In this document: in pieces, positions 33,023 to 45,445 of the stretch
Layout of the letters: each line of letters begins with the position of its first letter
Numbering within the stretch: position 1 is the stretch's first letter
Origin: Chelydra serpentina
Taxonomy: Eukaryota > Chordata > Testudines > Chelydridae
NCBI GenBank assembly: GCA_037349315.1
Contig: JBAIAC010000001.1
Span: 6,862,001 to 6,926,000, forward strand
DNA: 64,000 nucleotides
Direction of reading: 5' to 3'
The notes under the pieces: generated by a model
Told to the model about the DNA's origin: nothing
The model's database searches: none
Seen by the model: the letters and a program-made list of their open reading frames with translations, nothing else
Program-made: the position numbers and the translations under genes

Positions 33023-33546
33023 ATTCCTAGAAAAACTGTATGCAAACATTTTCAAGGGTTATAATAAATAAAATAAACAACTTTAGCAATTTTGGGCCCA
33101 ATGCTACAAACACTTAGATATGTGAGTAACATTTTATTAATGTTACTAGACCTATTGAGCTCAATGAGTAACTCATGCATGAGTATTTGGAGGACTGGGC
33201 CCGTAGGCCCTGATTCATTAAGGTACTTAAGCATTTGCCTAACTTCAAGCATATCAGTAATCCCATTGATTTAGACACTAGATATTCACTGAATGCTGCA
33301 AAGTCTCCTGCAGAACCCTTTCTCATTCACTGCCTGCCTTACAAGATATGCCTGATAAGGTTTTAGAAAAGAAGTGATAATGTATTGTATTACGTGTCAA
33401 ATAATATGTGACCTTATACTTAAAGGGCTTGATCCAAATCTTTTGGGAGTCTTTCCATTGATGTAAGTTTGCATATGTACTATTTGGCATTTTCTAACTT
33501 TTGAGTGCTGAATGGTACCTTTAATATTCTCTCAAAATAAAAATTC
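33023..33546. other. Anonymous AT-rich DNA
   Basis: No gene or repeat identified. Confidence 0.4.
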
Positions 33547-33922
33547 TTAGGGTATGTCTACACTACGAGAGTAGTTCGATTTTACGTAAACCGATTTTTT
33601 GAAACCGATATTACAAAGTCGAACATGTGTGTCCACACTAAGCACATGAATTCGACGTTGTGAGTCCACAGTAATGGGGCAAGCGTTGACATTCCAAGCG
33701 GTGGGTAGCTATCCCACAGTTCCCGCAGTCCCCGCTGCCCATTGGAATTCTGGGTTGAGCCCCCAATGCCTGATGGAGCAAGAAATGTGTTTCGGGTGGT
33801 TTTGGGTAGCTGTCGTCATTCAACCCTCATTCCCCCCCCTCCCTCCGTGAAAGTGGCGGCAGACAATCATTTCGCGCCCCTTTTCCCTTGATTGACAGCA
33901 CGGAGGCCATAGCACCGCGAGC

Positions 33923-35199
33923 ATGGAGCCCGGTGAGATCATTGCAGCTGTTATGGCCGTTGTCAACACCTCGCGCCTTATCGTCCACTTTAGTCAGAGG
34001 CAGATGTTGAGAAATCGGGCGAGGAGGCTACGGCAGCGCCGAGACGACAGTGATGATGACAGGCACTCAGACCTCTCTCAAAGCACGGGACCCCGCAAAT
34101 TGGACATCCTGGTGGCAGTGGGTCATGTTGATACAGTGGAACGCCGATTCTGGGCCCGGGAAACAAGCACAGACTGGTGGGACCGCATAGTGCTGCAGGT
34201 CTGGGATGAATCTCAGTGGCTGCGAAACTTTCAAATGCGTAAGAGCACTTTCCTGGAACTTTGTGACTTGCTGTCCCCTGCCCTGAAGCGCCAGGACACC
34301 AGGATGAGAGCAGCCCTGACAGTCCAGAAGCGAGTGGCCATAGCCCTCTGGAAGCTTGCAACGCCTGACAGCTACTGGTCAGTCGCAAATCACTTTGGAG
34401 TGGGCAAATCTACCGTGGGTGTTGCTGTGATGCAAGTAGCCAACGCAATTGTTGACCTGCTGCTATCAAAGGTAGTGACCCTGGGAAATGTGCAGGCGAT
34501 AGTAGATGGCTTCGCTGCGATGGGATTCCCTAACTGTGGTGGGGCCATAGAACGCACATCCCTATCCTGGGACCGGACCACCAGGCCAGCCAGTACATTA
34601 ACCGAAAGGGGTACTTTTCAATGGTGCTGCAAGCACTGGTGGATCATAAGGGACGTTTTGCCAACATCAACGTCGGATGGCCGGGCAAGGTTCATGACGC
34701 TCGCGTTTTCAGGAACTCTGGTCTGTTTAGATGGCTGCAGGAAGGTATTTACTTCCCGGACCAGAAAATAACTGTTGGGGATGTGGAGATGCCTATAGTG
34801 ATCCTTGGGGACTCAGCCTACCCACTAATGCCCTGGCTCATGAAGCCGTACACAGGCGCCCTAGACAGTGATAAGAAGCTCTTCAACTACAGGCTGAGCA
34901 AGTGCAGAACGGTGGTGGAGTGTGCTTTTGGACGTTTGAAAGGGCGCTGGAGAAGCTTACTGACTCGCTCAGATCTCAGTGAAACCAACATACCCATTGT
35001 TATTGCAGCCTGCTGAGTGCTCCACAATCTCTGTGAGAGTAAGGGGGAGACGTTTATGGCGGGGTGGGAGGTTGAGGCAAATCGCCTGGCCGCTGATTAC
35101 GCACAGCCAGATACCAGGGCAATTAGAAGAGCACAGCGGGACACGCTGCACATCAGGGAAGCTTTGAAAACTAGCTTCCAGACTGACCAGGGTAACTAG
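33923..35199 (+). pseudogene. Harbinger transposase, copy 2 (frameshift and stop)
   Basis: Starts Met-Glu-Pro and follows copy 1 closely. Near 34550 the segment coding the first catalytic Asp (IDGTH) has lost about 4 bases: 'atagatgggacacac' is now 'atagaacgcac'. That removes the Asp and shifts the frame. The second reading then runs to a TGT-to-TGA stop at 35014-35016 and on to the normal end at 35199. The second Asp (LGDSAYP) and the Glu (VECAFGRLK) remain. Not functional. Confidence 0.93.
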
Positions 35200-35325
35200 T
35201 GACTCTTACGTTTGTTTAACCTTGAGGTGAACCTGCCCCGGTTTCTTTACTCTGTTTATATTTCCTATCCTCTCCAATTACCAACCTCCTTCCCCCCCTT
35301 CAAACACACCTTCCTTTGAAAAGAA

Positions 35326-35365
35326 AATAAAGGCAACATTGTTCAACAAAGAAGTATTTTTTATT
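35326..35365. terminator. Back-to-back polyadenylation signals, copy 2
   Basis: AATAAA at 35326-35331 on + serves the transposase; TTTATT at 35360-35365 is AATAAA on - for the Myb gene. 28 bp separate them, the same as in copy 4. Confidence 0.65.
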
Positions 35366-35441
35366 AAAGATTTTTCAGTAAAGGGAGGGAACTGGAATGG
35401 AGGCTAGGGTGGGGTGCGGTTGGAGGGAAGGAAAGGACGCT

Positions 35442-35953
35442 TCAAAACTTGGGGAATGACAGCCTTCTGCTACTTGAGCAGTCCGCTGGGGTGGACTGGT
35501 CATTTGCACGGAACCTGCCACCTCTCGTTTTTGGGACTCTGGGTGAGGGGGCTATGGGACTTGGGGGCGGGGGAGGGCGGTTATAGATCTGCTGCAGCGG
35601 CGCTCTGTCATCCTGCTTCCGTTCCTGCAGAACATCCACCAGACGCCAGAGCGTGTCCGTTTGTTCCTGCAGTAGCCCAAGCATCGCCTCAGTCACCCGC
35701 TGGTCTTCCATCCGCCACCTCTCATCTCGAGCGTCCCCCCTGTCCTCACGAGCATCCTGCCTGTCCTCCCGCTCGCTGGCCGCTCGCTTGTACTGCAAAA
35801 TGGTGTCCCTCCACTCATTCTGCTGGGCTACCTCAGTGTGGGAGCACTGCATTAGCTCAGAGAACATCTCGTCTCATGTTCGTTTCTTTCGCCGCCTTAT
35901 CTGTGACAGCCTTTGGGAGGGAGATGCCGGGGGAAGCCTAGAGACAGTTGCAG
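35442..35953 (-). pseudogene. Harbinger Myb/SANT gene, exon 2, copy 2
   Basis: The acceptor CCCACAG precedes 35953, as in copy 1. The basic motif reads RRRKKRT, then a TGA (35876-35874, probably from CGA by CpG decay), then DEMFSELM. The charged helix and proline run follow, ending SSRRLSFPKF and a stop. Exon 1 is absent from this copy. Confidence 0.85.
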
Positions 35954-36349
35954 CTGTGGGATGAAAAAAAGGGAGTGAATTCTTTAAAAAGATACATTTT
36001 CCAGAACAATGAATATAGTCTTTCCCGGTGAACAAGACCATTCACACTACCTATCACATGTGCTTTCAGTACAAGGTCGCATTTTGAATCTTTATATTGA
36101 TTGCCTGGGGTCTTGGTGTGCAGATCACACCAGCAGGGCCGGGCAACGGCTTTCGGCTAGCAGGCGGCCATGGTAAGCCGTAGACTTTTAGCTGCTTAAA
36201 GCTTAGTTAACAGCAGCGCCCTCCTTTCCCGTTCCAAGCAGAGCTCCTAGAGTTGGCCAGTTACTGCTGCGCTGTGCGGGTTAACATGCAGCGGCAGAAA
36301 CCACAGTAACCCCAGCCATCCCATTCTCTGGGATGGTCGGTTTAGCCAT

Positions 36350-36497
36350 AACCCCACAGCGTGGCTGGTGTCGGGGAAGATCCCTGCTAGCTGACCGCGA
36401 ACTGCTCAGCATGAACGGTCCGCCTCCCCGCTCCCACCGCGTGGCTGGTCTCGGGGAAGATCCCTGCAAGCTGACCGCGAACCGCTCAGCATGAACC
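36350..36497. repeat. Harbinger internal minisatellite, two units
   Basis: Two units of about 77 bp with 'gcgtggctggt', 'cggggaagatccctg', 'ctgaccgcgaac', 'gctcagcatgaac', related to the five-unit array at 3417. Confidence 0.75.
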
Positions 36498-36612
36498 TTG
36501 GCAGCTCTTTGCCACATTTAAGTCTGTTTAAAAACATTTCCTCCTGTGTTCCCTTCTTTCTCTTTGCCCAGGATCTACTCCCTCTTCTGGCCTCTAGAAC
36601 TGTGGACAAGCC

Positions 36613-36800
36613 TGGGGGGGAGGGATAGCTCAGTGGTTTGAGCATTGGCCTGCTAAACCCAGGGTTGTGAGTTCAATCCTTGAGGGGGCCATTTAGGAAT
36701 CTGGGGGGAAAAAATTGGGGATTGGTCCTGCTTTGAGCAGGGGGTTGGACTAGATGACCTCCTAAGGTCCCTTCCAACCCTCATATTCTATGATTCTATG
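36613..36800 (+). repeat. tRNA-derived SINE (CR1-tailed)
   Basis: Complete copy with A box (TAGCTCAGTGG), B box (GAGTTCAATCC) and a CR1 tail ending in 'attctatgattctatg'. It lies just beyond the broken end of Harbinger copy 2. Confidence 0.93.
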
Positions 36801-38272
36801 AAAGAGAGGTATGGCTGGTGCATCTTTACAACACAGTGATTCCTGACTGCCAAAATTGCCCCTTGATTCCACTGGCAGTCAGTGTAAACTAGATCAGCCT
36901 TCATGCAGCTCTAAATTGTGTTGTGGTACAGATAGGGCCAAGACAGCTCTAAGATCAGTCAGAAACCATCTTTGTACACCTACTTCTGACCTGTGCCAAA
37001 TGCTTCTTGGGTGCAGGTCAGTCTGTTTACCCAACCACGCTCCTGTGAGAACAGTCATGTTTCTTCACTTTAAACCTAGTGACTTTGTGCACTGTATATG
37101 GCTTATATTAAGTCAACATAATGATTCACACCTCTCAGATCTCTCTTGCTCACAGCAGAAGTAATTTGTGCTGAGATGGTGCATAGCGTCCAGTGCTAGG
37201 CTTGGCAAGTTCTATATTTGTATGCATGAGGTCTACTCCCCTTGTCCCCCCAGTTATATCTCTCCACCATGCTTGTTTCTGAAACCCTGAAGAATCTCTG
37301 CATGCGTTTCAGAGACAGAATTAAGCTGGCTATCTTCCACCAAGCACCCTGCTGCTGCATGGCTTTGTCTACATGTTTTCTATGTGGCACATAAATGCAC
37401 TAGCACTGCCATCAATAATTTGACTTTTATTTGGTAGAAATGCACGACATGCTTTTTCTGATAAAAGTATGTGCTTTTGAATTCTGTGAGAGGAGAGAAA
37501 ACCTGTGGTTCCCATATTCAGTTATCAAATACAATTGACATTTTGGTACATATAGGACATATTTGCCGCTATTGGAGTCAGACAGAACCAGCCTTAGCAT
37601 TTTGGACTGTCTTCCCACTCTTCAAGCATAACCTGTACAGAGCAGATTTTAGGATTAGCAACATGATAAATTGAAGACTAAATTGGCTGCTTTACAATTT
37701 GTGTATAAGTGGGGGAATCTTTAGGTTCCCCTCAGCTTCCTGCTGCATTTTGGTCATTTAAAAAAAATTGTTTTACTGCTGCTGAAGCAAAGTAGTAGCT
37801 ATTAATATTTAATTGAATTAGGCCCTGCCAAGTTCCAGCTGTGATCATGTGATTTGCCTTTGTCTAGGTTAAAAAGGGTGTTTCCTCTTCATGTCCATGT
37901 TTGGTTTCTTTGTCTAAGCAGCTAAATCCAAACCTTGCACATCTACTTACTTAAGGCACTTACTATGTGAATCAAGTATGCCATAAATTCCTACCAGCAG
38001 CATAGATATTTTTGTAATGAATCAGGCTCTAGAACTATAAAGTCCTATAAATTAACACCTGAAGAGGACATTAGTTAAGTGGATTCTAACCCTTCATAAC
38101 TATGTTCTGTATGTGTTACTTGAACTCATCATCCTTAAAAGACTTCACAGATGATGCACTGTTAACAGTAATCACTGGAATAGAAATGGGAACGTGCAGT
38201 ATTTATTAATTTCTGGCTTTGTGTTGTAAGCTTAAGAATTTTACATCATGAATAAAAGCATAAAATTATAAT
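36801..38272. other. Anonymous DNA
   Basis: No gene or repeat identified. A 102-codon frame at 36856-37164 has no recognisable domain. Confidence 0.4.
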
Positions 38273-38277
38273 ACTAT

Positions 38278-39857
38278 TGTCACATTCTGGGTGCAGTCCA
38301 GACTAGTGAGGGGTTGTGTCACCGCCTGCCCTGTAATCCTAAATGCCTTGAATGCACTGCTTCTATGACTCACAACCTAGACACGAGTAGCCAGCCTACG
38401 AGCCTGCAGTGCATGTGCACAGTACATCCCTGGATTAGCAACACTGACTCCAGCACACCAGCCCCATCCTGATTCCACCTGCCTTGGTTACTACTTGCAG
38501 ATTGACCCCAATACACTCCCAGTCCTGAATTTTCCCAAAATTGTGTGCCCTGAAGAGTCCAGCCCTCTCCTGGAACACTCAGAGAAATAATAAGGTTTGT
38601 TTGATACTTTAAAGAGACAAAAACAAACTACAGATTATTGCCTTAACAGGGGTAAATATACCCTTCCCTTCAAGCACAGCACTGAGTTGGTTTATTGTAA
38701 AAATAAAACAAGTTTATTAACAAAAGGACATATGCTAAGTGATACCAAGTAGAAGGAATAAAGTTAGAAAGGGTTACAAACAAACAAAAGTAAAAATATG
38801 CTTTCTAATGGCTAAGCCCTAATTTAATAAGCTACAGGCTTTGCTTAGGGTAGTTCCCTTACCAATCTTCCATTCCCAAAGACTTCAGTCCCTTCGTTGA
38901 AGGACTAATTTTTGTCAGTGTGCAAGAGCTCTGGCCCCTTGTGCCTGTCTAGTGATGGATAATTTACAAGTTCTCTTTCCTTGCTTATACAGCATCTTCC
39001 AAAGTTCAATTACCTTGTTTCAAGAGGCAGGATGACCTCATGCTGTTCCTCCCTTCCTGGAGTCTTTTCATCCCTCTTCTGATTTGTATATAAATGGGGC
39101 TCTCATTGTTTCTGGTTACACCTTGCTTAATTTCATTAGAGACAGGTAGATAGGCTGGAAGAGGCTATCTGGGAGGGAACCTCTTTCTTCCTGTGTTTGG
39201 TCACAGACTTAAAAGCATAATATCATTAAATATCCATATTTCCTCATGTAGTGTTAATACATACATTTCATAGTGATATGAATCAACAGTGTGTCATTAG
39301 TTTTCAGAAAAGACCTTATTTGATACACTTTTATAATACACTAATATTGTATGCAATCAGTTGATTCCATTGCTTATCATTCGAGGTTCAGACCCTCTGT
39401 CTTTATACCCCAGATAAAGTTTCTCTCTTCTCCTGGGATGTAGACACCATGCTATGTCCTCCCCCACTTATTAGCTTGATAGCTTTGTTTACCTTATATG
39501 TAAATGGACTTTCATTGTTTCTGCCTGAAGACCAGGGTGGTCAGAAAAGCAGATACACATTCCTTTGTTTGCCTTAGACTGTGCTTATGCATTGCTTGCC
39601 AAGCACATGTTAAGAATATAATTCTAGCACATATTCATAACAGGGCAGCTCTAAATTGCACCAGCTAGCTACATATTCATAACACCCTGTGCATACATCA
39701 TACAAGAATATTAATGATCAGTGAGTTATTAGTTTTCCAATATCATCTTACATGCCCCTTTTTAGATACAGATGATGACAACAGTGTGCTAGGTATAGTG
39801 AGTATGTCAGGCTTGTTGACTCAGAGTAGTGAACCACAAATGGGCCTCTGCGTCACA
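38278..39857. mobile_element. LTR-like element
   Basis: Begins TGTCACATTCTGGG and ends CTGCGTCACA, with ACTAT (38273-38277) and ACTAC (39858-39862) as a near-matching pentamer. Two related stretches inside ('tatataaatggggctctcat', 'tatatgtaaatggactttc', each followed by 'tgtttctg') indicate an internal duplication. No viral protein homology seen. Confidence 0.5.
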
Positions 39858-39862
39858 ACTAC

Positions 39863-41285
39863 GAAAACAAGAGAAAAATTATGGCAATAAACACCTTCAA
39901 GATAGAACGGAAATGTCTAAAAACCATTCCTGCTCTGCTTTGCAAAAAGAAAAAAAATAAGAGCATTTAAACAGTAATGGACTCAGGACAGAGTCAGGTT
40001 ATATTTCTTTCATGATACAATATCTGCACGAAGAGGCAACGTTATATAAATAAATAAAGGCTGTTCTTTCAGTAGGAATACAAAGGAAAATAATGTAATC
40101 AGAGCAGAACACTTTTACCACAATAATAAAGCACTTGCATTATACACTTACTTTTAGAGGTTTGGAACTGAGACACAAAATATTTTTGCTGGATTATACC
40201 TTCATGTACTAGGTTTTAAGACAGAAAAGATTTCCTTTTTAAAATAAATGAGAATTCTTTTTGCCATTTTGGATTATAGTGGGGAATGTTCTGATCCCAT
40301 AACACAAAAATGGATGGAAATTTTCAAGTTATATTTTTCAGGCAACTTGTTCATAGTATAGATTATTCTCTTACTTTAGATGTTATATTTGTGGTGCAAA
40401 ACAAGGGAACAATAGGGCTGAATTAAGAATGTCATGGCAACCAGTTTAGAATGCCATTGCTTTTATTAGCTTAGTATTTTAAGATTGTTGTACAGTATAC
40501 ATGGTTGAGATATTTTTACAGTAGTGCAGGGTCACTGCATATATTTTACTTTAATTTTAATAGAAGATGTGTAGCTAAATCCCCTGCATTTTTATGAAAA
40601 TATACATATATAAATATAGTACAGTTGTATACTAAATAGTGTATAGCATTGTGTAGGTATAGAATAATGCCTATTAACAGAATCTGCATTATTCAAACCC
40701 ACTGTCTAATGAACTGCCAGCGCAAGTTCCTGTTGACTAGTTCCTCTTGCCTATTGACTTCTGATTATCAGGACTTCCAATTTTCCTGCTACATGTGGTG
40801 TGGCCCACACAGCTCAAATATTTGGGTATGTAATCTGTGGGTCAGAAAAAAAGGATGGTCATGTGATTAAGGTAATGGACTGGGACTCAAATTCTGGGTT
40901 TGTTTGTTGGCTCTGTCACAGACCTTCTCTGTGACCTTAGGCAAGTCTCTCAATGTCTGTGCCTCATTTTCCCAGCTGTAAATTGGGTTAGTAATCCTTC
41001 CTTTCTCCCATGCTGTGTCTGTCTTGTCTTGTATGATTTTCAGGGCTGTGACTGTCTTCTTATATGCATATGTATTGCTTTTCACAATGGAGTCTAATCT
41101 CAGTTGGGGCTTCTAGATGCTACTGCAATACAAATAATAGATCATAGTCTTCATGTCTGACCCTTCTGCTGCTCAGGAGGGGAGGGTGCAAAGGATGCTT
41201 TAAGCCACTTTCACACATCCTCTGCTCTGGGGCTGCCAAGACCTCAGGGCAGCTCTAAGTTGCACCAGCTAGCTACAATTTGGAA
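39863..41285. other. Anonymous AT-rich DNA
   Basis: No gene identified. At 41236-41275 the text 'cagggcagctctaagttgca', 'ccagctagctaca' repeats a piece of the LTR-like element (39644-39675). Confidence 0.4.
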
Positions 41286-41289
41286 CTTG

Positions 41290-41905
41290 GACAGGTGACT
41301 AGGAAGGAGTATAAAAATATTGCTCAAGTATGCAGGGGTGTAATCAGGAAGCCAAAGCACAACTGGAGTTGCAGCTAGCAAGGGATGTGAAGGGTAACAA
41401 GAAGGGTTTCTACAGGTATGTTAGCAAGAAGAAGAAGGTCAGGAAAGTATGAGACCCTTACAGAATGGGGAGCGGGAGGTAAACTAGTGACAGATTATGT
41501 GGAAAAAGCTGAAGTACTCAATGTTTTTTTTGCCTTGGTCGTCACAGACAAGGTCAGCTCCCAGACTGCTGCACTAGGCAGCACAGTATGGGGAGGAGGT
41601 GAGCAGCCCTCAGTGGTGAAAGAAGAGGTTAAGGGCTATTTAGAAAAACTGGACATGCACAAGTCCATGGGGCCGATGCACTGCATCCAAAGGTGCTGAG
41701 GGAGTTGGCTGATGTGATTGCAGAGCCATTCGCCATTATCTTTGAAAACTCATGGTGATCAGAACAATTGGAAAAAGGCAAATATAGTGCCCATCTTTAA
41801 AAAAGGGAAGGAGAATCTGGGGAACTACAGACCGGTCAGCCTCACCTCTGTCCCTGGAAAAATCATGGAGCAGGTCCTCAAGGAATCCAGTTTGAAGCAC
41901 TTGGA
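41290..41905 (+). pseudogene. CR1 ORF2 fragment (linker and start of RT)
   Basis: Corresponds to residues about 343-548 of the intact ORF2 at 9151-12000. It includes AEVLNVFFALVVTDKVSSQT and YLEKLDMHKSMG, then [18 protein letters not shown]. Several frameshifts and stops; a stretch near 41745 is deleted. Catalytic blocks A and C of RT are not present. Confidence 0.88.
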
Positions 41906-42116
41906 GGCATAGGTGAAAAGTTATATGGGCCCAGCTCCACCAATGTTTGGATTTATATTTAATCAGAGCTGTCCAGTCCATAGAACGGACTGGGACAACG
42001 GCCCCGGGCCCCGCGCTTTCGGGGGGGGCCCACATTTCAGGAGGACGTGGGGTCCAGGGCAGCCTGGGGGGTTAGCAGGGAGCCTGGTGCCGGCAGCAGC
42101 ATGGCTCTTTTTCTGA

Positions 42117-43070
42117 CTTGGTGATTCTTAATACCTAATTCAGAGACAAGAAGATCATATCTACGACAAGGGAATTCCTTGGTGTTGTCTTTTGGTTCTT
42201 TTGTTAAGAATATTTCTGTCATACAAAAAAGTATGATTGACTCAAAAACATTGGAAAATATTTTTAATGCAGGATTTCTACACCTTCCACAGAAAATCAT
42301 TTAAATAAAATCTTTGGGGTATATTTTCCTTTCAACATGCAAATATTTGCTTGTGTAATTCCCCATGCATCAAGATGAGAATATTACTCTTTTACAATAT
42401 TCTCTAGACTTTTAGTAAGGTATATTAGTGTTGCCTTTTGTACAGCACAGTACTATTGACCAACTGACCTCAAACATAATTTTAGCAACTGTATCCCTTT
42501 AGGAGTTTGCTCTCATTATCTGCTTATGTGACTAGAGGGACAGATTGAGGACACTTATGAAAGGGAAAGCAAAATAGTGAATATTTAAAAGATAAATTTC
42601 CTACATTTGGACTTAATCTTGTGCTGTAGTGGGGACTAATCCCACATTTAAAATACTATGCATAGTTCTGGTTATTTGCCATATCAATTGTATCTTTTTT
42701 TAAGCAAAAGTAAAGCAAAGAGTACCAGAATGACACAAGAACTTGAAATTAATTGATAAACAAAATCTTTATTCTTTTGTTCATTGTCATTCAAAATCTA
42801 TTCTTTAATTCTTCAGTTCAATTTACGAAATTGCTTTTGTCATGAATGAGAAACTGAGACAGGATATTTTGTGACACACAAAATTTTGTGTGACCTGCAA
42901 ATGTATTTATTTTAACAAATTTGTTATTAGTAATGGTATAGCTATTTAGTCCTTGTCATGCCAAAAATTCTATTTCCAAACCAGCTAGCATATCAAGGAC
43001 TCATGCAGGATCCAAAACCATTGTCAAGACAATGAACCCCTGATCCCTATTCTTAAGGCTTTCTGATGCA
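42117..43070. other. Anonymous AT-rich DNA
   Basis: No gene identified. A GC-rich piece just before it (41995-42116) may belong to an unidentified short element. Confidence 0.35.
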
Positions 43071-43443
43071 CACTTTGGGTATCTCTACACTACGAAATTA
43101 GGTCCATTTTATAGAAGTCGATTTTTCGGAAGAGATTTTATACAGTTGATTGTGTGTGTCCACACTAAGTGCATTAAGTTGGCGGAGTGCGTCCTCACTA
43201 CCGTGGCTAGCATCGACTTACAGAGCGGTGCACTATGGGTAGCTATCCCACAGTTCCCGCAGTCTCCGCTGCCCATTGGAATTCTGGGTAAAGCTCCCAA
43301 TGCCTGATGGGGCAAAAACATTGTCGCGGGTGGTTTTGGGTACATGTCGTCAGTCGCCCCTTCCTGTGTGAAAGCAACGGCAGACAATCATTTTTTGCCT
43401 TTTTTCCTGGGTTACCCATGCAGACGCCATACCACAGCAAGCA

Positions 43444-44163
43444 TGGAGCCCACTCAGCTCACCGTCATCGCTGCAGCTCCTGGGTGCCTTCGCAAGAGAC
43501 AGTGCAGTAGGACTGCTAGCCATCCTCGTCTACTGTGTACAGCTCCACCGCTTCCACTGCAACTCTGCTCTCCCGCTCTCCTGCAACTCTGCAGCAGACG
43601 GTGAAATAGAACTGGTATCCATCCTCGCCGGATATGTAGTTTGGCCTGGGGTTCTGGGAACGTCTGCCTTGCTCGGCTCCTAGCAACCTCCAGTGCATGG
43701 TGTACGGCTTCTGCTGCAACTCTGCTCTCCTGTGAGCTGGAGGCTTCTGCCTCAGGCTGCTCTCCCAGCCGTCAGCACAGCGCGAGTGCACCTACGCCGG
43801 CCTACCCCTTGCTCCCATGGCGCATGAAGACTGGACAGTAGTAAGGAGCAGTTCAACTATAGGCTGAGCAAGTGCAGAAAGGTGGTAGAATGTGCCTTTG
43901 GATGTTTAAAAGCTCACTGGCACTGTTGGTCAGACTTCAGTACAACCAACATTCCCATTGTTATTGCCTCTTGCTGTGTGCTCCATAATATCTGTGAGAA
44001 TAAGGGGGAGACGTTTATGGCGGGGTGGGAGGTTGAGGCAAATCTCCTGGCATCCGATTTTGAGCAGCCAGACACCAGAGCGATTAGAAGAGCACAGCAA
44101 GGCGCGCTGCGCACTAGAGAGGCTTTGAAAACCAGTTTCATGACTGGCCAGGCTACGGTGTGA
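43444..44163 (+). pseudogene. Harbinger transposase, copy 3 (mostly deleted)
   Basis: It opens Met-Glu-Pro-Thr-Gln as in other copies, then unrelated sequence follows to about 43790. Transposase text returns near AYPLLPWRMK and runs from SKCRK and VECAFGCLK to the stop at 44163. The last catalytic Glu is kept; both Asp residues and the helix-turn-helix are gone. Confidence 0.88.
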
Positions 44164-44248
44164 CAGTTGTGTGTGTTTCTCCTTGATGCAAACCCGCCCC
44201 TTTTGTTGATTTTAATTCCCTGTAAGCCAACCACCCTCCCCGCTTCGA

Positions 44249-44292
44249 AATAAAGTAACTATTGATTTGAAACCATGCATTCTTTCTTTATT
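44249..44292. terminator. Back-to-back polyadenylation signals, copy 3
   Basis: AATAAA at 44249-44254 (+) and TTTATT at 44287-44292 (AATAAA on -), 32 bp apart, between the convergent transposase and Myb genes. Confidence 0.65.
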
Positions 44293-44404
44293 AATTAAAA
44301 AAAAATGAGATAATGGACAAGGTAGCCCAGGTGGGGTGGGGGAGGAGGGAAGGACAAGGCCACATTGCTTACTGTAGCCTTACTAAAAATCAAACGGTTT
44401 CAAT

Positions 44405-44790
44405 GACAGCCTTCTGTTGCTTGGGCCATCCTCTGGAGTGGAGTGGCTCGATGCCCGGAGCCTCCCCCCCGTGTTCTTGGGTGTCTGGGTGAGGAGGCTA
44501 TGGAACATGGGGAAGAAGGTAGGCAGTTATACAGTGGATGCAGCGGGGGTCTGCGCTCTTATTGGCTTTCCTGCAACTCCAACAGACACTTCATCATATC
44601 GTTTGCTCCCCCATTAGCCTCAGCATTGCGTCCTGCCTCCGCTCTTCACGCTCACTTAATTCTTTCCTGGCCTCTGGCACTGAATGCCTCCATGCATTAA
44701 GCTGTGCCCTATCTGTGCGGGAGGACTGCATGAGCTTGGAAAACATGTCATCGCGAGTGCATTTTTTTCGCCTTCTAATCTGCAATAACC
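44405..44790 (-). pseudogene. Harbinger Myb/SANT gene, exon 2, copy 3
   Basis: Reads LQIRRRKKCTRDDMFSKLMQ, then a shortened charged helix; later codons drift out of frame. The end still resembles SNRRLSLKP. The intron and acceptor have been deleted. Confidence 0.8.
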
Positions 44791-44849
44791 TCAGGCACGG
44801 ATATGATAGGGGATCTCTATGATTCTGGGGGGACTACAATTCTGGGCTC

Positions 44850-45050
44850 CTTAATTTTCATGTGGCACTGCTGTGCGTCCCTGTTGTAGCCTCTGTACAT
44901 TATGCCCTTGGAGATTTTGGCATATATATTGGCATTTCGTCTTTTGGAACGGAGTTCTGCCTGCACGGATTCTTCTCCCCATACAGCGATCAGATCCAGT
45001 ACCTCCAGTTCGGTCCATGCAGGAGCTCTTTTACGATTCTGAGACCGCAT
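44850..45050 (-). pseudogene. Harbinger Myb/SANT gene, exon 1, copy 3
   Basis: Starts at ATG 45050 (MRSQNRKRAPAW) and keeps the SANT domain through QCHMKIKE. It is then cut by the deletion that joins it to sequence just upstream of exon 2. The acidic half of the exon is missing. Confidence 0.88.
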
Positions 45051-45445
45051 GGTCACCTGTGCTGATCAGCTCTGCATGATCACCTGTGCTGATCAGCTCG
45101 CCACGCTGGCCAAACAGGAAATGAAATTCAAAAGTTCCCAGGGCTTTTCTTTTCTACCTTGCCAATGCATCTGAGTTGAGAGTGCTGTCCAGAACAGTCA
45201 CAATGGAGCACCCTGGGATAGCTCCTGGAGGCCAATACCGTCGAATTGTGTCCACACTACCCCAAATTCAAGCCAGCGAGGTCAATTTTAGTGCTAAACC
45301 CCTCGCCGGGGAGGAGTACAGAAATCGGTTTTAAGAGCCCTTTAAGTCAAAAAAACAGGCTTTGTTGTGTGGATGGGTGCAGGGTTAAATCAACCTAACG
45401 CTGCTAAATTTGACCTAAACTCGTAGTGTAGACCAGGGCTTTGTC

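Larger units (their letters stand above)
33550..36497 (+). mobile_element. PIF/Harbinger transposon, copy 2, right end missing
   Basis: Left end GGGTATGTCTACACTACG after TTA (33547-33549). It retains a broken transposase, Myb exon 2 and two minisatellite units. It stops at about 36497 before the third ORF, Myb exon 1 and the right terminus. No right TIR or second TTA found. Confidence 0.88.
43077..45439 (+). mobile_element. PIF/Harbinger transposon, copy 3 (internally deleted)
   Basis: 2,363 bp. Left end GGGTATCTCTACACTACGA, right end (inward) GCCCTGGTCTACACTACGA, flanked by TTT at 43074-43076 and 45440-45442. The gene order of copy 1 is kept, but most of the transposase, all of the third ORF and most of the Myb intron are deleted. 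Both ends are present, so it could have moved with transposase supplied in trans. Confidence 0.9.

Noticed and set aside
34621..35016. Separate 131-aa gene
   Set aside because: It is the continuation of the copy 2 transposase after a deletion frameshift, ending at a TGT-to-TGA stop.
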